From Corythucha ciliata (lineage: Eukaryota; Arthropoda; Insecta; Hemiptera; Tingidae), in assembly GCA_038030265.1 (NCBI GenBank), contig CM075941.1, forward strand, positions 57,017,952 through 57,081,951: 64,000 nt of DNA, written 5' to 3'. Positions 23,641 to 35,600 of this stretch are shown one piece after another (the stretch's first letter is position 1; the number at the start of each line of letters is the position of its first letter). The position numbers and the translations under genes are program-made. The notes beneath the pieces were generated by a model that was not told where the DNA came from, did no database searches, and saw nothing but the letters and a program-made list of their open reading frames with translations.

Positions 23641-25300
23641 AAGAAGGTTTTTTATTTTATTGTGTTTCACCACCCAAATTTCATTTTATTTTGTGCATAA
23701 TTTTTGCAATAAGAAGCTGAATTTTATTTCTTTGGTTTTCAGTTATTTTTTTATTAGTGAGAAGTTTTTTCTATTATTTCTGTAGCAAGAAGTTTTAAAG
23801 CGTTTTTAGAAAACATATAAGGTGGGGGTTTCACCAATCTTTCTTTTTAATTTCGTATTTTTCTATTATTGTTGAGTTTAGCGTTTTCGTGAATACGCGT
23901 ATTCGCTCATGGCTCATTTCACGCTATAGATCGCATGAAATATGTTTGAAAATTTTTTAAACCAAATTTTTTGGCAGGGTTCATCTATAAAAACTTAAAT
24001 TTTTAACACATAATGAGGCACTATTACACTTTTTTTATTGGCCTAATCGAAAGAGGGGACAAAATTAGGAAAAACGGTGTGCTTCGTTTATTTTTGCGAT
24101 AAACACAGGATTTTTAATGATTTTTTAAAAAGTTCCAATTTTGGGGTTCTGATAAAACAGGGGGCCATGATAGTGCGGGGGGTGGAGCCATGCTTGTGAC
24201 GTAACTCGCTACCAAACAACTCTCCGGTGTCGGGGCTAGATGCCTATGTATGGTTTATATTTTTTGTGCCTTTGTGGTACATATTTATTTTTCTCGTGAA
24301 TTTTTTGTTTTACTGAAAATGGTTAAGGAATAAAAGAGGCACGTAAACGACCTTTTCCCGGCACTGTATTGGTGGGTAATAGATAGAATAGTTCTCGTTG
24401 GTTTTGTTATTGTTTTTGCTTGCCGTGATTTTCTCTGCACGAACTGATGACTCCTCATTTCAACATGCATTAATGTGAAAATGTTACAACAACAGAATGT
24501 TGATGCGAATTAACGAATCAATTAATCACTGTGAAATGAGCGACTACAAAGGGAATTACAAAAAGTACTTTGTGCCAATGTGCAAGAGCACAACGGTGAA
24601 AAACACCTGAAAAGATGTTTGTCAGTACCTCTACAGGTGAGAAAATTAGGCAAAAATGTTTCATGCGGCAAGGAGGGTATTCCATCTGCCACTTCTGAGA
24701 ACCCCATAGGTATTACTGTTGGTATGATCATTTTGACGTAAAGGCACGTTTACATGTTTCAATCTCATTGGTATAATGCTATTATAGATTCGATGAAATT
24801 GAAACGTATTCATATATCTTCCGTGGACTTGCTCAATTAAATTTACGATTAAATGTGATCCCCGACCCATTCAATAATATACCTACCTGTTATTGCTTGG
24901 AGCAATGAGATTGAACTGCGTAAACGCGCCCAAGTATTATTCTATAGTTATTTTTCACTATTAATTCATCAAAAGTCTCACGAATGCGTGATTATTACAT
25001 GATTGAAGTAGACGTTAAACTGAAATAAAAGTGTCAAAATGCTCAAGTAATCAAACTTTGCCTTCCTTGTTGCTACCGGTTGCTACAGATGTCTTGCGTT
25101 CACACTCAGTTATTCATGTACCTACTTCGCGCAGAAGGAAACAGACTTTGAAAACTACCACCTAGTCGAAATGTTTCGATCTGAACGCCGAACTAGTTTG
25201 AAGCAAACGACAAATCCTTTATTAGCCCTTTTTTACTACCGAAATCACAGAACGTTTGAGTTCCGAAAGGAGTCTCGGAGTGTTTAGTAGATAGTTACGT
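23641..25300. other. Non-coding stretch without recognised features
   Basis: AT-rich sequence between the transposase relic and the next transporter fragment. I searched for the missing right end of the relic (an inverse of CACAGTA...) and for missing transporter exons and saw neither. No tRNA or ORF of note. Confidence 0.5.
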
Positions 25301-25302
25301 TG

Positions 25303-25345
25303 CACTCCCGCACATTCCAACATTCAATTTCATTGTCATCGCTTT
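25303..25345 (+). pseudogene. Fragment of the last exon of the second transporter copy
   Basis: CACTCCCGCACATTCCAACATT and CATTGTCATCGCTTT match the last exon of the gene on the minus strand (about 3,507-3,466) with one difference. It lies on the same strand as the 21,965 fragment and in the right order. Homology stops where an LTR begins at 25,345. Confidence 0.7.
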
Positions 25346-25852
25346 GTAACGCCCTAAAAAGTGCGTTACGTTAGGCGATAGAGAAAAGGAGCTCGGTCCG
25401 GGGAATTATTCACCGCTCGGTGAATGAACCCGGCGAGCTGAGGGAAGAGCGAGAGAGAATAGCCCGAAAGCGTCAACATATCCTTGGGGAAACTGCTTGT
25501 TATCCACAACACCTAGGGTTTTTAGAAACATGGCCCTGAGATTTGATATAAAACCCGGGGAATTCTCTAATCAAAGGGGAAAAGGTCTTGGAGTCCTAGT
25601 CGACAGCCTAGTTCGAGTCTTTAGGGGGGGCGGGACCGTGCCTCTGCGAACTGCCCGTGTGCTCCGCTCGTCTACGTTACCGCAAACCCACCTGGTCCCG
25701 ACGAAGGTGAGTCTAGGCTAAAGTTGTAGATACTCGTTAATATACGTGATAAGCTTGACCGTTGTCGTGTCGCTACGGCCGCCTTCTTGAATCTTTACCT
25801 CTGAACACACTTCCCGGAGGCTCCCTAAACCGAGGCCTGGTCGGGCTTTACA
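25345..25852 (+). mobile_element. LTR (508 bp) inserted in the transporter fragment
   Basis: The segment begins TGTAACGCCC and ends CTTTACA, the TG...CA form of an LTR. Two bases later comes TGGTGGCAGCGGGTTTTT (25,855), a primer-binding-site-like sequence. The left junction falls inside transporter exon homology, which confirms insertion. No pol is found downstream before 26.8 kb, so the element is truncated. Confidence 0.55.
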
Positions 25853-26810
25853 GCTGGTGGCAGCGGGTTTTTCGTTAGGTCCAGGTTTCGGTCCCCCCCG
25901 AGGAACAAGTAAGAATTAGAAAAGGAAGAAGTACAAAAAATCGGAGAGCACCATCATATCTCTCTGACTACACAACTTGAAATTCGTCTTGAAGAATTCT
26001 ACAGCCGGGAAGAATGATGCGAAATTCACATATGTTACTATTTACCTTTATATTTCTGTTGCTATAATCAAACCATTCCCAATTTTCTTTATGCTCTATT
26101 TTTGTCAATTAAAGCATTTTCGAAAGGTTCAATCATTTCACTCCTGCGGCGAGTACGTTCTTCACGATTGAGGATCAGTTAGGACATATCCCACGGTTCA
26201 TTTCCCAGATCGAATGCCTCAAATACTACTTGAATGGCCGGTCGGTCAAAATGGTACGATGTGAATGATTCTTCCTTCTCACTGTCAGCAACCGCTACAG
26301 GATTCGGAGAAGACTGCCGTGTTCGGCGTTTTTCCGATTTTTTCCCAGACGTCGCCATTAACGTGTTCGTAAAAATAGTTCGTGATTTAAAAAATTATAT
26401 TTTTAGAACAACTGATTAAAAATAAACAAAGGTAATTATAAACGTAAGATCTCAATAGCAACCGCACGTCACGTGAGTTTTTCCTGGCAGCTCCAGTTCG
26501 GATGGGCAGAAAATCTCATAGCAAAACTCATTTTTACGTACCCGCTTGCATGGACATGGAACCTAAAGATCGTAATTTTTGTATCTTCAATTTTTTCGGG
26601 GGTCTCCTTTTGATAGGAGGCCCGGGTGGTCCGCCCCCCTCTCCACTTCCGCGGTACGCTACTGGCCCACGGTGGAACAGAGAAAATTGGTCGAAACCAA
26701 GGACAACGCGAAACGGTCATAGGTCGGATATACTGCAATTCGTAGAAAGGAGACAAATCGCTGTCCAACCTTTTCACATGCCTACTTCCGTAATATGTAG
26801 AGAGACGGGG

Positions 26811-28200
26811 ACAAATGGGTGCGTCAGGGGGAGAGGTTAATTTCCCCTGTGTACCCATTTGTCGGAGAAAGGTCTGACAGATAGGTACATGACAAATGGG
26901 TGCGAATAAAAAAAACATGTACCCATTTGAAGTGATAAGCCCGACAAATGGGTGCGCCACCGAAGTTAGCTCTGCTAATGTTTGCTACGGCTATGCTCAA
27001 GTGGGAATTACTTCGTTCGCGGTTCATTGACATGGAGTTTCTCGTACGAAGCTTTCATTGTGTCCTTCTCGTCGCCTGTCTGCCCTTCCGATCAGATGTC
27101 GAACACCTTTATACCGTGCCGTAAATGTAGTTGTAGTTGCACTTATGGCGTTTTCCATTCAATGCAACACACTCGTGTGGTGTAAGTTTTCCTACCCGTC
27201 TTCTCTTAATTAAAACACATGTTTTAATTGCGAAGACCCTTTTCCACGGACAATTAGGGGATTTTTTCCCCTCCTCACCGCACCTCCCTAGACACAACTG
27301 TGAATTCGAGGGAGTGGGGAAGCTGAAAATAAAGAAATTAATCTTTAAATTAAATACTTACTATTCTTTACTTGTTTTTGAGTTCCGAGAAAAAATTGCT
27401 CCCCAGCTGGGATTCGAACCCACGACCTCCTAGTTTCGCGCCAGGTGCTCTTACCATCTGAGCTATCCCGGGAGTCCACGCAAAGATCGAATCCACCCAG
27501 GAGAAATCCCCTCTCGGAACTCAAACTGCACCTATCGGGTAAGTGCATGGCATACGTCATAATTCCTTTATATGTTCACTAATTGCCGGACATATAAAGG
27601 AATTGAAACACATGTTTATGGAGAGGACAGTAGTTTGACTAGGTCACTGAGGGCAAATGCCCTCAGGCAGACAATCATATTCGTATTCAGCTCTATAAAA
27701 CCTTTCGAATTTCCAGTTTCAAGACTATGTTGTTCCGGTTGAATGGGACTGTCGCCAGCTCTCGGTCTGTATTGATTCTGGGAAGGTATTTGCCTTGTTG
27801 TATTTTTGTTTTTAATAATTGAATGTAGGTATTTGCTTTAATGTAGGTACATTTTTCTTTCAACGCATCATTGAAGCCAGTCATTTTAAGACCGAATAGG
27901 AAATAATTTCGGACTTTGTTTGGTTGTTGGAATGTGTTCGAATACGCGGTGCCAGTATGACTCACCTAACTTTTCCTCATAATTCAAGGCTAACTTATGG
28001 CAAGACAATTTCAGACATTTTGGCAAATCTTCATAATAGGAACTCCTTGTCGGAACGGTGAACGAAGTAATTCTCCCGCCAAATGTCGAGACTACGCGGA
28101 GCCAACGTTAGTAGCTAACTTCGGAGGTGCACCCATTTGTCATGTACCCATTTGTCAGGCCTTTCTCTGACAAATTCCCTCTCGGCGCACCCACTTGTTA
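26811..28200. mobile_element. Inverted-repeat element with subterminal ACAAATGGGTGCG repeats
   Basis: Arms at about 26,811-27,030 and 28,047-28,200 are imperfect inverted copies (landmarks CCGAAGTTAGCT, GAGAATTACTTCGTTC-like, GAGAAAGG.CTGACA). ACAAATGGGTGCG or its inverse occurs at least five times near the left end and three times near the right. Such subterminal clusters are transposase-binding sites in several DNA transposons. The interior carries a tRNA-like unit and a hairpin (AATTCCTTTATATGT ... ACATATAAAGGAATT, 27,560-27,605). One 90-codon minus ORF (27693-27965) is unrecognised. Confidence 0.55.
27380..27522 (-). repeat. tRNA-like unit in an inverted-repeat frame (copy 1)
   Basis: The tRNA-like part spans 27,477-27,398 on the minus strand. 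It has GATAGCTCAGATGGTAAGAGC (D arm), an anticodon-arm-like CCTGGCGCGAAACTAGG, and GGGTTCGAATCCCA (T arm). Position 33 is G instead of T and the acceptor stem is poor, so it is not a normal tRNA. It is followed by T6 (27,395-27,390), a Pol III-type stop. TTTGAGTTCCGAGA at 27,377 and its inverse at 27,512 frame the unit. The same design is seen at 51.8 and 52.3 kb. Confidence 0.65.
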
Positions 28201-28548
28201 AATTAAAAATTAAAAACCCCGATCCGTATGGTTTTTAATGTTTTAATAACGTGAAAATCGAGAACAAACAGATGGATCTAAGGTATTCTTATCTTGAACA
28301 GGGTAGAGATATCCTCATTTTTCCGTATTCAAGCTGTAAAGGTTTATTTTGTAGATAATTTTATAGATATTTAATTTGGAGAACTTCTGTAAATGAAAGA
28401 AATTAGATAAACAACTTAAAAAAAAATAATTTGAATTAACTTCCTTTGGATTTTTATTCAAGTCCACTATTACGAATATAAATGAAATCCGTTAGGAGGG
28501 AACAATGGTCTTGAGAAGTCTGAGGACGTTTGTGAAATCGACGGGAAC

Positions 28549-30300
28549 CAGTGGCGTAGGTAGGAATTTGTCCTGGGGGGGGGGTCAGATTGAAATCTCG
28601 TAATGGTGAGGGGAGGGGGATAATTTCACATTTTAGTCATCATTTCACCCAGCCAGCACACTCTTGAATCTGGACATCTTGTTAGCCTCAATATCTCAGT
28701 TATAGGGGCAATTTTTGGACTCTACAAGCAAATTAGCGCTTTTTTGGCCGAGTGTATCGTTATTCTCAATTTTTTGCCGCAAATTAGCGGTTTTGCCCCA
28801 CCCCTTCCCATAGCCGTGAATTTGCGCATTTTCTCAACATTAGCAGCAAAGTATAGTTTCTATCCCGTGAGCGATGTTTCTTAATTATCCACGAGTTTTG
28901 GCGTTTTCCTCAATTTTAGCAGCATATTACCGATTTTTTAATTTTTTTTTTACCAGGGGATTAGCAATTTTCTCAGTTTTAGCCGGAAGTTAACGTTCTT
29001 CTTAAGTCTTTTCCACAGTATTAGCCGCAAAATAGGGGGACTTTTCACGAGTTAGGATTTTTTTGGTTCACCATACGCAATGAATGAGCGATTTTTCTCA
29101 GTTTTATTCGCGAATTAGCGGTTTCTTCGCCTATTGCCATAAATTGGCGCTTTTTTTTCAATTTCAGCCGGAAAAGTTGCCTTCAGAATCCGCAAATTGG
29201 CGTATATTCAGTTTTTCTCAATTTCAACCACGATTTAGCGCTTTTTTAAAATTGTAGCGGCGACGCGTCGTAGCGTTTCAATCCTGTGAATTAGCGAATT
29301 TTCTCAATTTCAGTCACAAATTGGCGTTTGGCGCAATTTTAGCTGTAAATTGGCGATTTTTTCCATTCTTAGCCGCAAATCAGCAATTTTCTCAATTTTT
29401 AGGCTTTAAATTAACCTTTCTCTTAATTTTGACCAGGCCAATTATTTTATTTTCTAAATATTACCCGCAAATTAGCGGTTATTCACATTTTACCACCGCA
29501 TTAGCAATTTTATATTACTTTTATAGGTATAGATTATTGCTTCTTTTCAGTTCTAGCCTTGAATTAGCGTATTTTTTAACATTATACTATAGCCATGCAT
29601 GAATTTGCCATTTTTCTGAATTTTAGCAACAAAAATACCTTCATAAGGTGCGAATTTAAATTATAAAAGTATTTTTTTTTTCAAACCAAAAAATGTACAT
29701 CTATCTTCATTTTTTTTTAAATTATAAATTTCACGACAGTTAATTCGAGAATTAGTGATGTTTCTCAATTTTAGCAGCGAATTTTCGCTTTTTATAAATT
29801 TTAGCAGCGTGGTAGCGTCTCCAACCCGTGAATTACCTACCGAGTTTTGTCAATTTTTGCCCAGAATTGGCGTTTGACTCAATTTAAGCTGTAAACTAGC
29901 AATTTGTTTCCATTTTTAGCTGAGAATTAGCACTTTTCCCCAATTTGAACTGAAAATTAACGATTTTCTTCATTTTAGCTACGCTAATTGGTGATTTTTT
30001 TTCAATTTTTGCCGTGAATTAGTGATTTTCTTCATTTTGTATCCGCGAATTATTGTTTTTCCACAACATTATATCTGAAAATTGCAAATTAGCGATTTTT
30101 CCCAATTTTTGCTGTGAAACAGCGTTTTGTGCTAATTTTGCGGCCATTCAGCATCCTATTCCCTTTTTCATACGCGAATGGGAGATTTTATGCCATTTCA
30201 GTTGTGAATTGGCCATTTTTGTTCAATTTTAACCTGAAAGCGCCTTTTATTTGTCAATATTATAACGTGTTTTCTCAACTTTAACCGCGGGGTTTGCGCA
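28549..30300. repeat. Long degenerate minisatellite array with a hAT-like left terminus
   Basis: CAGTGGCGTAGGTAGG at 28,549 resembles the terminus at 6,783. From about 28,700 more than forty diverged copies of a roughly 30-34 bp unit follow, with the core CTCAATTTTAGCCGCGAATTAGCG. ORFs here are artefacts of the repeats. Confidence 0.7.
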
Positions 30301-30301
30301 A

Positions 30302-30560
30302 ATACAACACTTTTGCGTTGATTTCCACAATTAAATCGTTAAATGGCCTCCATGAACCGCGAATCAGCGATTTTTTTCTTAATTTTAGTCTGGAAGTTGC
30401 ATCGCGAGACCACGAATCAGCGCTTTTTATCAGCTTTAGCCACGAATATTACCGATTTTTTTCTGATATAGAGTGTCCGGGGTGAACCCCCCCTCTCACT
30501 GTACCTCCGTACACTACTGCGTTGGGTCTGAAGCCCAAGGAAAAAGCTGGACGTACTCGG
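30302..30560 (+). repeat. Dispersed repeat, partner of 56,830-57,090 (inverse)
   Basis: About 260 bp, from ATACAACACTTTTGCGTTG to AAAAAGCTGGACGTACTCGG, match the reverse complement of 56,830-57,090 at roughly 85-90 percent by eye. The unit carries minisatellite copies and a C-rich 'GAACCCCCCCTC.CACTGTACCTC' end. Confidence 0.75.
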
Positions 30561-31680
30561 ACCAGAGATGACGGACTCCGAGCTCCCTATCTGTCACCAG
30601 AATAGCATACCAAAAATGCTTCCTCTCCCCCTTTTTTTTTCAGATGATTCTAATTATTTTCCTTTTCTTCTTTCAACTTCAACGCCACTGATTTATTACA
30701 AAGCTTTTCGCGGGCCCCCTCGCCCTTTACCTTGGTATGCTACAAGACTTCTGTTAAACGAGAGATGAGGAATAATACATAACAAAAAACGTTCTCGGTA
30801 CTGTCATTACATGATAGACGACTAAGGTCATTTTATGAGGTTGGCTGGTGGTGGGGAGTGGGGGGGTCGGATGTATAGTTGGCAGCCGGGAAATCCCGTC
30901 TGTAATATTGCAACAATTGATGCTAAAAATTCGAGGAAGAGCTTTTTTCTCTCTCTCAAATTTGAAGCAAGTTTGAGCCGTTCTATTTTATTCTTCAAAG
31001 GAAGCCAAAACTAAACAATCGAATGCGCCCACGTTGGTAAAACGTTTTTTGTTGATTTTTCACGCCCTTGGGGCTGCTTGGTTATTTTCGACATTCCTCC
31101 AACCAAGTCGTATAAGAAAAAAAAAAAAAAAAAAAAAATTAACGAACCACCGCAAATGAAAACAGTAAACTTTGTAGGTGCTGCGGCGACTATATTTCGT
31201 TAGAGGTATTTCTTGGTCAAATGCTCATTTATTCTCATCCAAGAAAAAGAGCCATTTGTTCATTTTGTTCCACAAATTTAGCTTTATAGCTTTCTCCTGC
31301 CCCCCCCCCTCACTACAATTTATCGCTCAATACCCCCTCACATCCTCGCCCCCAAGACTAACTAAAAGCGCGAAGAGATCCCTTTACCAACTTCAAATGC
31401 ATTCGATTGAAAAAGGTTACAAAAGAGGGCACAGCGGCGACGACGACGACGACCGGTCGGTTGGTGGCGGCGGTGCTGGTGGTGATTGTGGGGGGGGGGA
31501 GGGCGGTCGTGAAACTCGAGTATAAAAAAGAGTTGAGGCGTACTTTCGAGCCAACACAAACGAGGTTCCAAGAACTGAAAAGAAAATACCGAGAAGAGCT
31601 CTAATATATCGGTCTCCGGGGAATTTTTACTCGAGAAAAAAACAACAAAACCCCACGTGTTCTCAAAGGCAATCTTACGC
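30561..31680. other. Non-coding stretch without recognised features
   Basis: It holds poly-A and G-rich tracts and a GACGACGACGAC-type simple repeat near 31,437. I see no gene. Confidence 0.45.
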
Positions 31681-31684
31681 AACA

Positions 31685-31782
31685 CAGTTGTTGTGTATTT
31701 ATCTCATTTAAGCAAATATTAGTTTTTGAATTGTCAATAAAAAAAAAAGGATTTTTCAGTTCTCGTATTCTCGCGTGCTTAA
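31685..31782. repeat. About 95-bp dispersed repeat, partner of 53,183-53,277
   Basis: TTGTGTATTTATCTCAT...AATATTAGTTTTTGAATTG...TTTTTCAGTTCTCGTATTC and TCGCGTGCTTAA are shared with 53.2 kb in the same orientation with few changes. Confidence 0.75.
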
Positions 31783-31946
31783 AGCGGCTCACACACGCAC
31801 AATAAATATTGCGCAAATTGAACGATTGCCGTTGGATTGATGGGTTGCACAATATAATGTACAACTAATTTTTATTCTGTAAACATCTGGAAACAAAATG
31901 TTGCGCAAACTAGTCTGTGCAATAATATTGTACGTCTATGGACCCC
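31783..31946. mobile_element. 164-bp MITE flanked by TTAA (piggyBac-like)
   Basis: The ends CGGCTCACACACGCACAATA and the inverse of GTACAATATTATTGCACAG are imperfect inverted repeats of about 30 bp. TTAA precedes and follows the element (31779-31782, 31947-31950), the target of piggyBac-type elements. A repeat copy at 53.2 kb reaches the same TTAA without the element. Confidence 0.6.
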
Positions 31947-32039
31947 TTAAGGCGAAAGTGGATGCCAAGCGTGCGCGCGCGAAACATTCGCGGATTCGGC
32001 GGCACTCCTCACGGCTCCAAAAATGGTCCGATTTTCATT

Positions 32040-32316
32040 TTGAAAAATGGATTTAACTCGGGTACTTAATCTATAACCCAAACTGATGAAAAACGAATGA
32101 TCTTACCTAAACCGAACACTCTGCATTCAAAACTGCCGATTTTATCCCTCAAGAGGAGATTTTACTTATAAAACGTACAATTTCTCGCCAAAGCTGACGT
32201 GTTACGGCCCCCCCCCCTCGCCAACTGAAGATGTCACTATAAAAACTGGCGATTTCACACCAAAACCAAATTTGACGGTTCTATCTCAAAACAGGCAATT
32301 TTATAACACAACTGAC
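32040..32316. repeat. Degenerate array, left part of a Ty3 insertion site
   Basis: Units of the 'AAAACTGACGATTTTACC' type run up to the CTGAC duplication. They continue with CTGACGATTTTCGACCC at 37,261, so one array was split by the retrotransposon. Confidence 0.6.
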
Positions 32317-32531
32317 TGTGGTATAGTAGCCGCTGGGCTTACCGCAGTCAAGGAGAACATCGGTCTCGGGAGGTTTTCATGTTTATGGTTAATTATTTTT
32401 GGTTCGTCTCCTCTAAAAGTTCAAGTTCTTTGTAAACCAGTTTTGGGTTCAGTTAATAAATGTTTTCCTCGTTTACAATAGTCACGACTGGTTTTCCTAA
32501 GTAGCCTGGATCGTCATCAACAGACACAACA
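32317..32531 (+). repeat. 5' LTR of the Ty3 element
   Basis: It starts TGTGGTATAG and ends ACACAACA (TG...CA). GTTAATAAATG near 32,453 contains an AATAAA polyadenylation signal. The length equals the 3' LTR. Confidence 0.95.
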
Positions 32532-32532
32532 T

Positions 32533-32550
32533 ATTGGCGACGAGGACGAG
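32533..32550 (+). promoter_or_regulatory. Candidate primer-binding site
   Basis: ATTGGCGACGAGGACG lies directly after the 5' LTR, where the tRNA primer of minus-strand synthesis binds. The tRNA species was not identified. Confidence 0.5.
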
Positions 32551-32625
32551 ATCGAATCCTCACGGATGACTCAGGATAAAGGACCTCGGTACGTAAGTCC
32601 ACGTGTTCTGTAGTAAGTCGAAATC

Positions 32626-35600
32626 ATGATGGGTAGACATAAGAAAGCCCACAGTCGTCCAGTCGTCTCGGAAGGTGAAAATTCTCGAGTTCAACAGTCA
32701 GAGGAGACGGAGAAAGAAAAGGAGTTCAATGGGTTCAGCGAGTCGGATGAAGAAAATTCGATCGAGGGGCAGGATCATAAGATCCCTCAGAAGTGCGAGT
32801 TGCAGCAGCCGTCGTCGCGCTCGGGCATTATTGGGGCAATATTGCCGTATTCTGAAGGTTCAGAATCTTTCGAAAATTACTTAGAACGTCTTGAAGCGTG
32901 CTTTCAAGTCAACCGGCTGCCAGATTCGGAAAAAGTAGCGTCTTTAGTTATCCTCATTGGCCCTCAAGTGTATCAGCTGCTAAAAAATTTGGTAGCACCG
33001 TCGAAACCAATGGAAATGTCTTTTGCCGATATAATTCGTCATTTACGACAACACTACGCCCCATCCAAGTGCGAAATCGCCGAACGTTACAAATTTAACA
33101 AAAGGTCGCAGATGCCTGGTGAGTCAGTCCAATCCTTCATTGTCGCTTTAAAGGAGTTGTCTTCCACGTGTAATTTCGGAGAGTTCTTGGATCAAGCGTT
33201 GCGTGATCGCTTGATAGTGGGTCTGTCAGACGAAGGCATGGTCCAACGCTTAATTGGAGAAAGTAAACTGACATTCGATGAAGCATGTAGACTTGTCTTG
33301 GACATGGCCGCGGTGCGCCGTGACACCAGATTAGTTAAAGATGAAGCTTCCTGTTTTGCTCTGCGTCCACAATCCGAAACCCGGTCGTCGAGAGACACGT
33401 CATCAAAGTATCCGAATCAGCCGAGTCAGTATCGTAACCGTCAATCGTCGAGTCGTAATCGTCAGTCGTCGAGTCGTGATCGTCAGTCATCGAGTCAGCG
33501 TCGTGGTCGTTCGTCGTCGAGAAATCGCTTCCTGGAACGAAAAGAGTTCAGCTCCAAGTCGTCGTCGTCGTTGCCTGCGCAGTCGTCCTCATCGTCGTGT
33601 TCTCGTTGTGGTTTTCGTAGCCACAAATCAGGTCGCTGTCCAGCCCTCAATTGGACCTGCTTCAACTGTGGCCGGGTAGGTCACATCGCCCGGTGCTGCA
33701 GACAAGCGGAAGTTACCGCGATTTTTTCTTGTAATCGCACAGATGACAATACCGATTCGGTGAGTGAACCTTTGAAAATAATTGTCAAGCCGGGGAGTGC
33801 ACGTTCGTCGTTGCCTATTACTTTTGAAGTAGATAGCGGAGCAGCTTTGACTGTCCTACCTTACTCCACTTTTAAAACCCACTGCCCTGATATCAAATTA
33901 AAACCCTCTAAAGTGGTCTTGAAAGCAGCGAACGGGGAAACAATTCGTGTTGTGGGTATAGCAAACTTAAAGTCACCAGTAATTAATAACAAGGTCGTAG
34001 AAAACCTAACCGTAATAGTCACAGATTCTAAACTAGTAAAACCTCTCATGGGTCGCGATTGGCTTGATAGAGTTTTTCCACAATGGCGTCAGTCTATAGT
34101 TAATTTGGTCGAAACAAAAGTAAGTGACGCCGAGCAAAGTTTAAAAATTGTTAAAGAGCAGTTTCCGGATGTTTTCTCGCCTTCCTCTAACAATGACCCC
34201 ATAAAAAAGTTTCGCGCCTCCCTCGTACTTCAAGATAACGCCCAACCGGTGTTTAGCAAAGCATATTCAGTCCCTTTCGCTCTGAGAGAGTCGGTTGAAA
34301 AGGAGCTCAAGTCCCTTGAAGCTCAAGGCATAATAAAAAAAGTCCCTTCAAGCAAGTGGGCCTCTCCAATCGTGTGCGTCCCCAAAAAAGACGGCGGTAT
34401 TAGGCTTTGCGCCAATTTCAAAAATACAGTAAACCCCCAATTAAGAGTAGATCACTGCCCGCTTCCTTTAATTGACGAAATTTTTCATAAGTTTACGGCA
34501 TGCAAAGTTTTCTGTCGCGTTGACCTAAAAAACGCATATCTCCAGCTAGAAGTCGCTGAAGAAAATCGTGAAGTGTTGACCATAAACACACATCTTGGTT
34601 TATTCCGTTATAACCGACTAGTTTTCGGGGTGTCGGCGGCACCTTTTGCGTTCCAGGCCGTAATGGAACAGATTTTGGCGGAAATTCCGTTCTGTAGCGT
34701 CTTCCTAGATGATATATTATGCGCTGGCCGGTCGTTGGAAGAATGTTTCGAAGTAGTAACTAAAGTTCTCGAACGTTTACAGCACTACAACGTAAAAATC
34801 AATCTTGAAAAAAGTGCATGGTTCGTCCACGAACTCAAGTACTTGGGTTACATATTAGATCAAACCGGCATTAGACCTGATCCGTCAAAAGTTGCAGCCC
34901 TCAAGGAAGCTCCAGAACCAAAAAATGTAACCGAGCTAAAGTCATTTTTGGGCCTACTAAATTTTTTCCACAGTTTCATACCCTGTCCTTCTGACATACT
35001 GGAACCGTTACACAACTTAAGTCGTAAGGGCGTACCTTGGAAGTGGTCTGAGGAATGCAAGGCAGCGTTTCAGCAGTCCAATAATCTACTATCCGAAAAG
35101 TCACTTTTGGTCCTTTATGATCCGAAAAAAGAAATCGTTTTAACCACCGATAGCAGTTCATACGGTGTAGGTGCGGTTTTGAGCCAGGAAGTCGATGGTT
35201 CGGAACACCCCATTGCGTTTGCTTCGGCTACACTTAATGCAGCGCAAAGAAATTATAGCCAGATCGAACGAGAAGCATTAGGAATTATTTTCGGAATCAC
35301 CAAATTTAAAAAATTCCTGTTGGGTAAAACGTTCACATTAATAACAGACCACGAACCATTAAAACACATTTTTAGTCCCAAAAAGAATCTGCCCCAATTG
35401 GCGGCGTCACGTATTCAGAGGTGGTCTCTTATGTTATCCGAGTTTAGTTTTAATATCAAATACAAACGGGGCACTAGCATTGGTCATGCCGACGCTCTAT
35501 CGCGTTTACCCTTGGTGGAGGTTGACGAGAAGTTGAGTGTTAATCTGCTGAACGTCGGTTTTGAGGAATCGTTGTTAAGCTATAAAGAGGTCGCGGAAGA

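Noticed and set aside
26469..26960. 163-codon ORF on the minus strand
   Set aside because: It runs through repeated ACCCATTTGTC motifs of a transposon end and has no recognisable domain.
28700..30300. A CRISPR-like array
   Set aside because: The units are diverged, there are no unique spacers of constant length, and the DNA is eukaryotic.
31362..31685. ORFs with D/H/R runs near 31.4 kb
   Set aside because: They come from GAC/GGT simple repeats.
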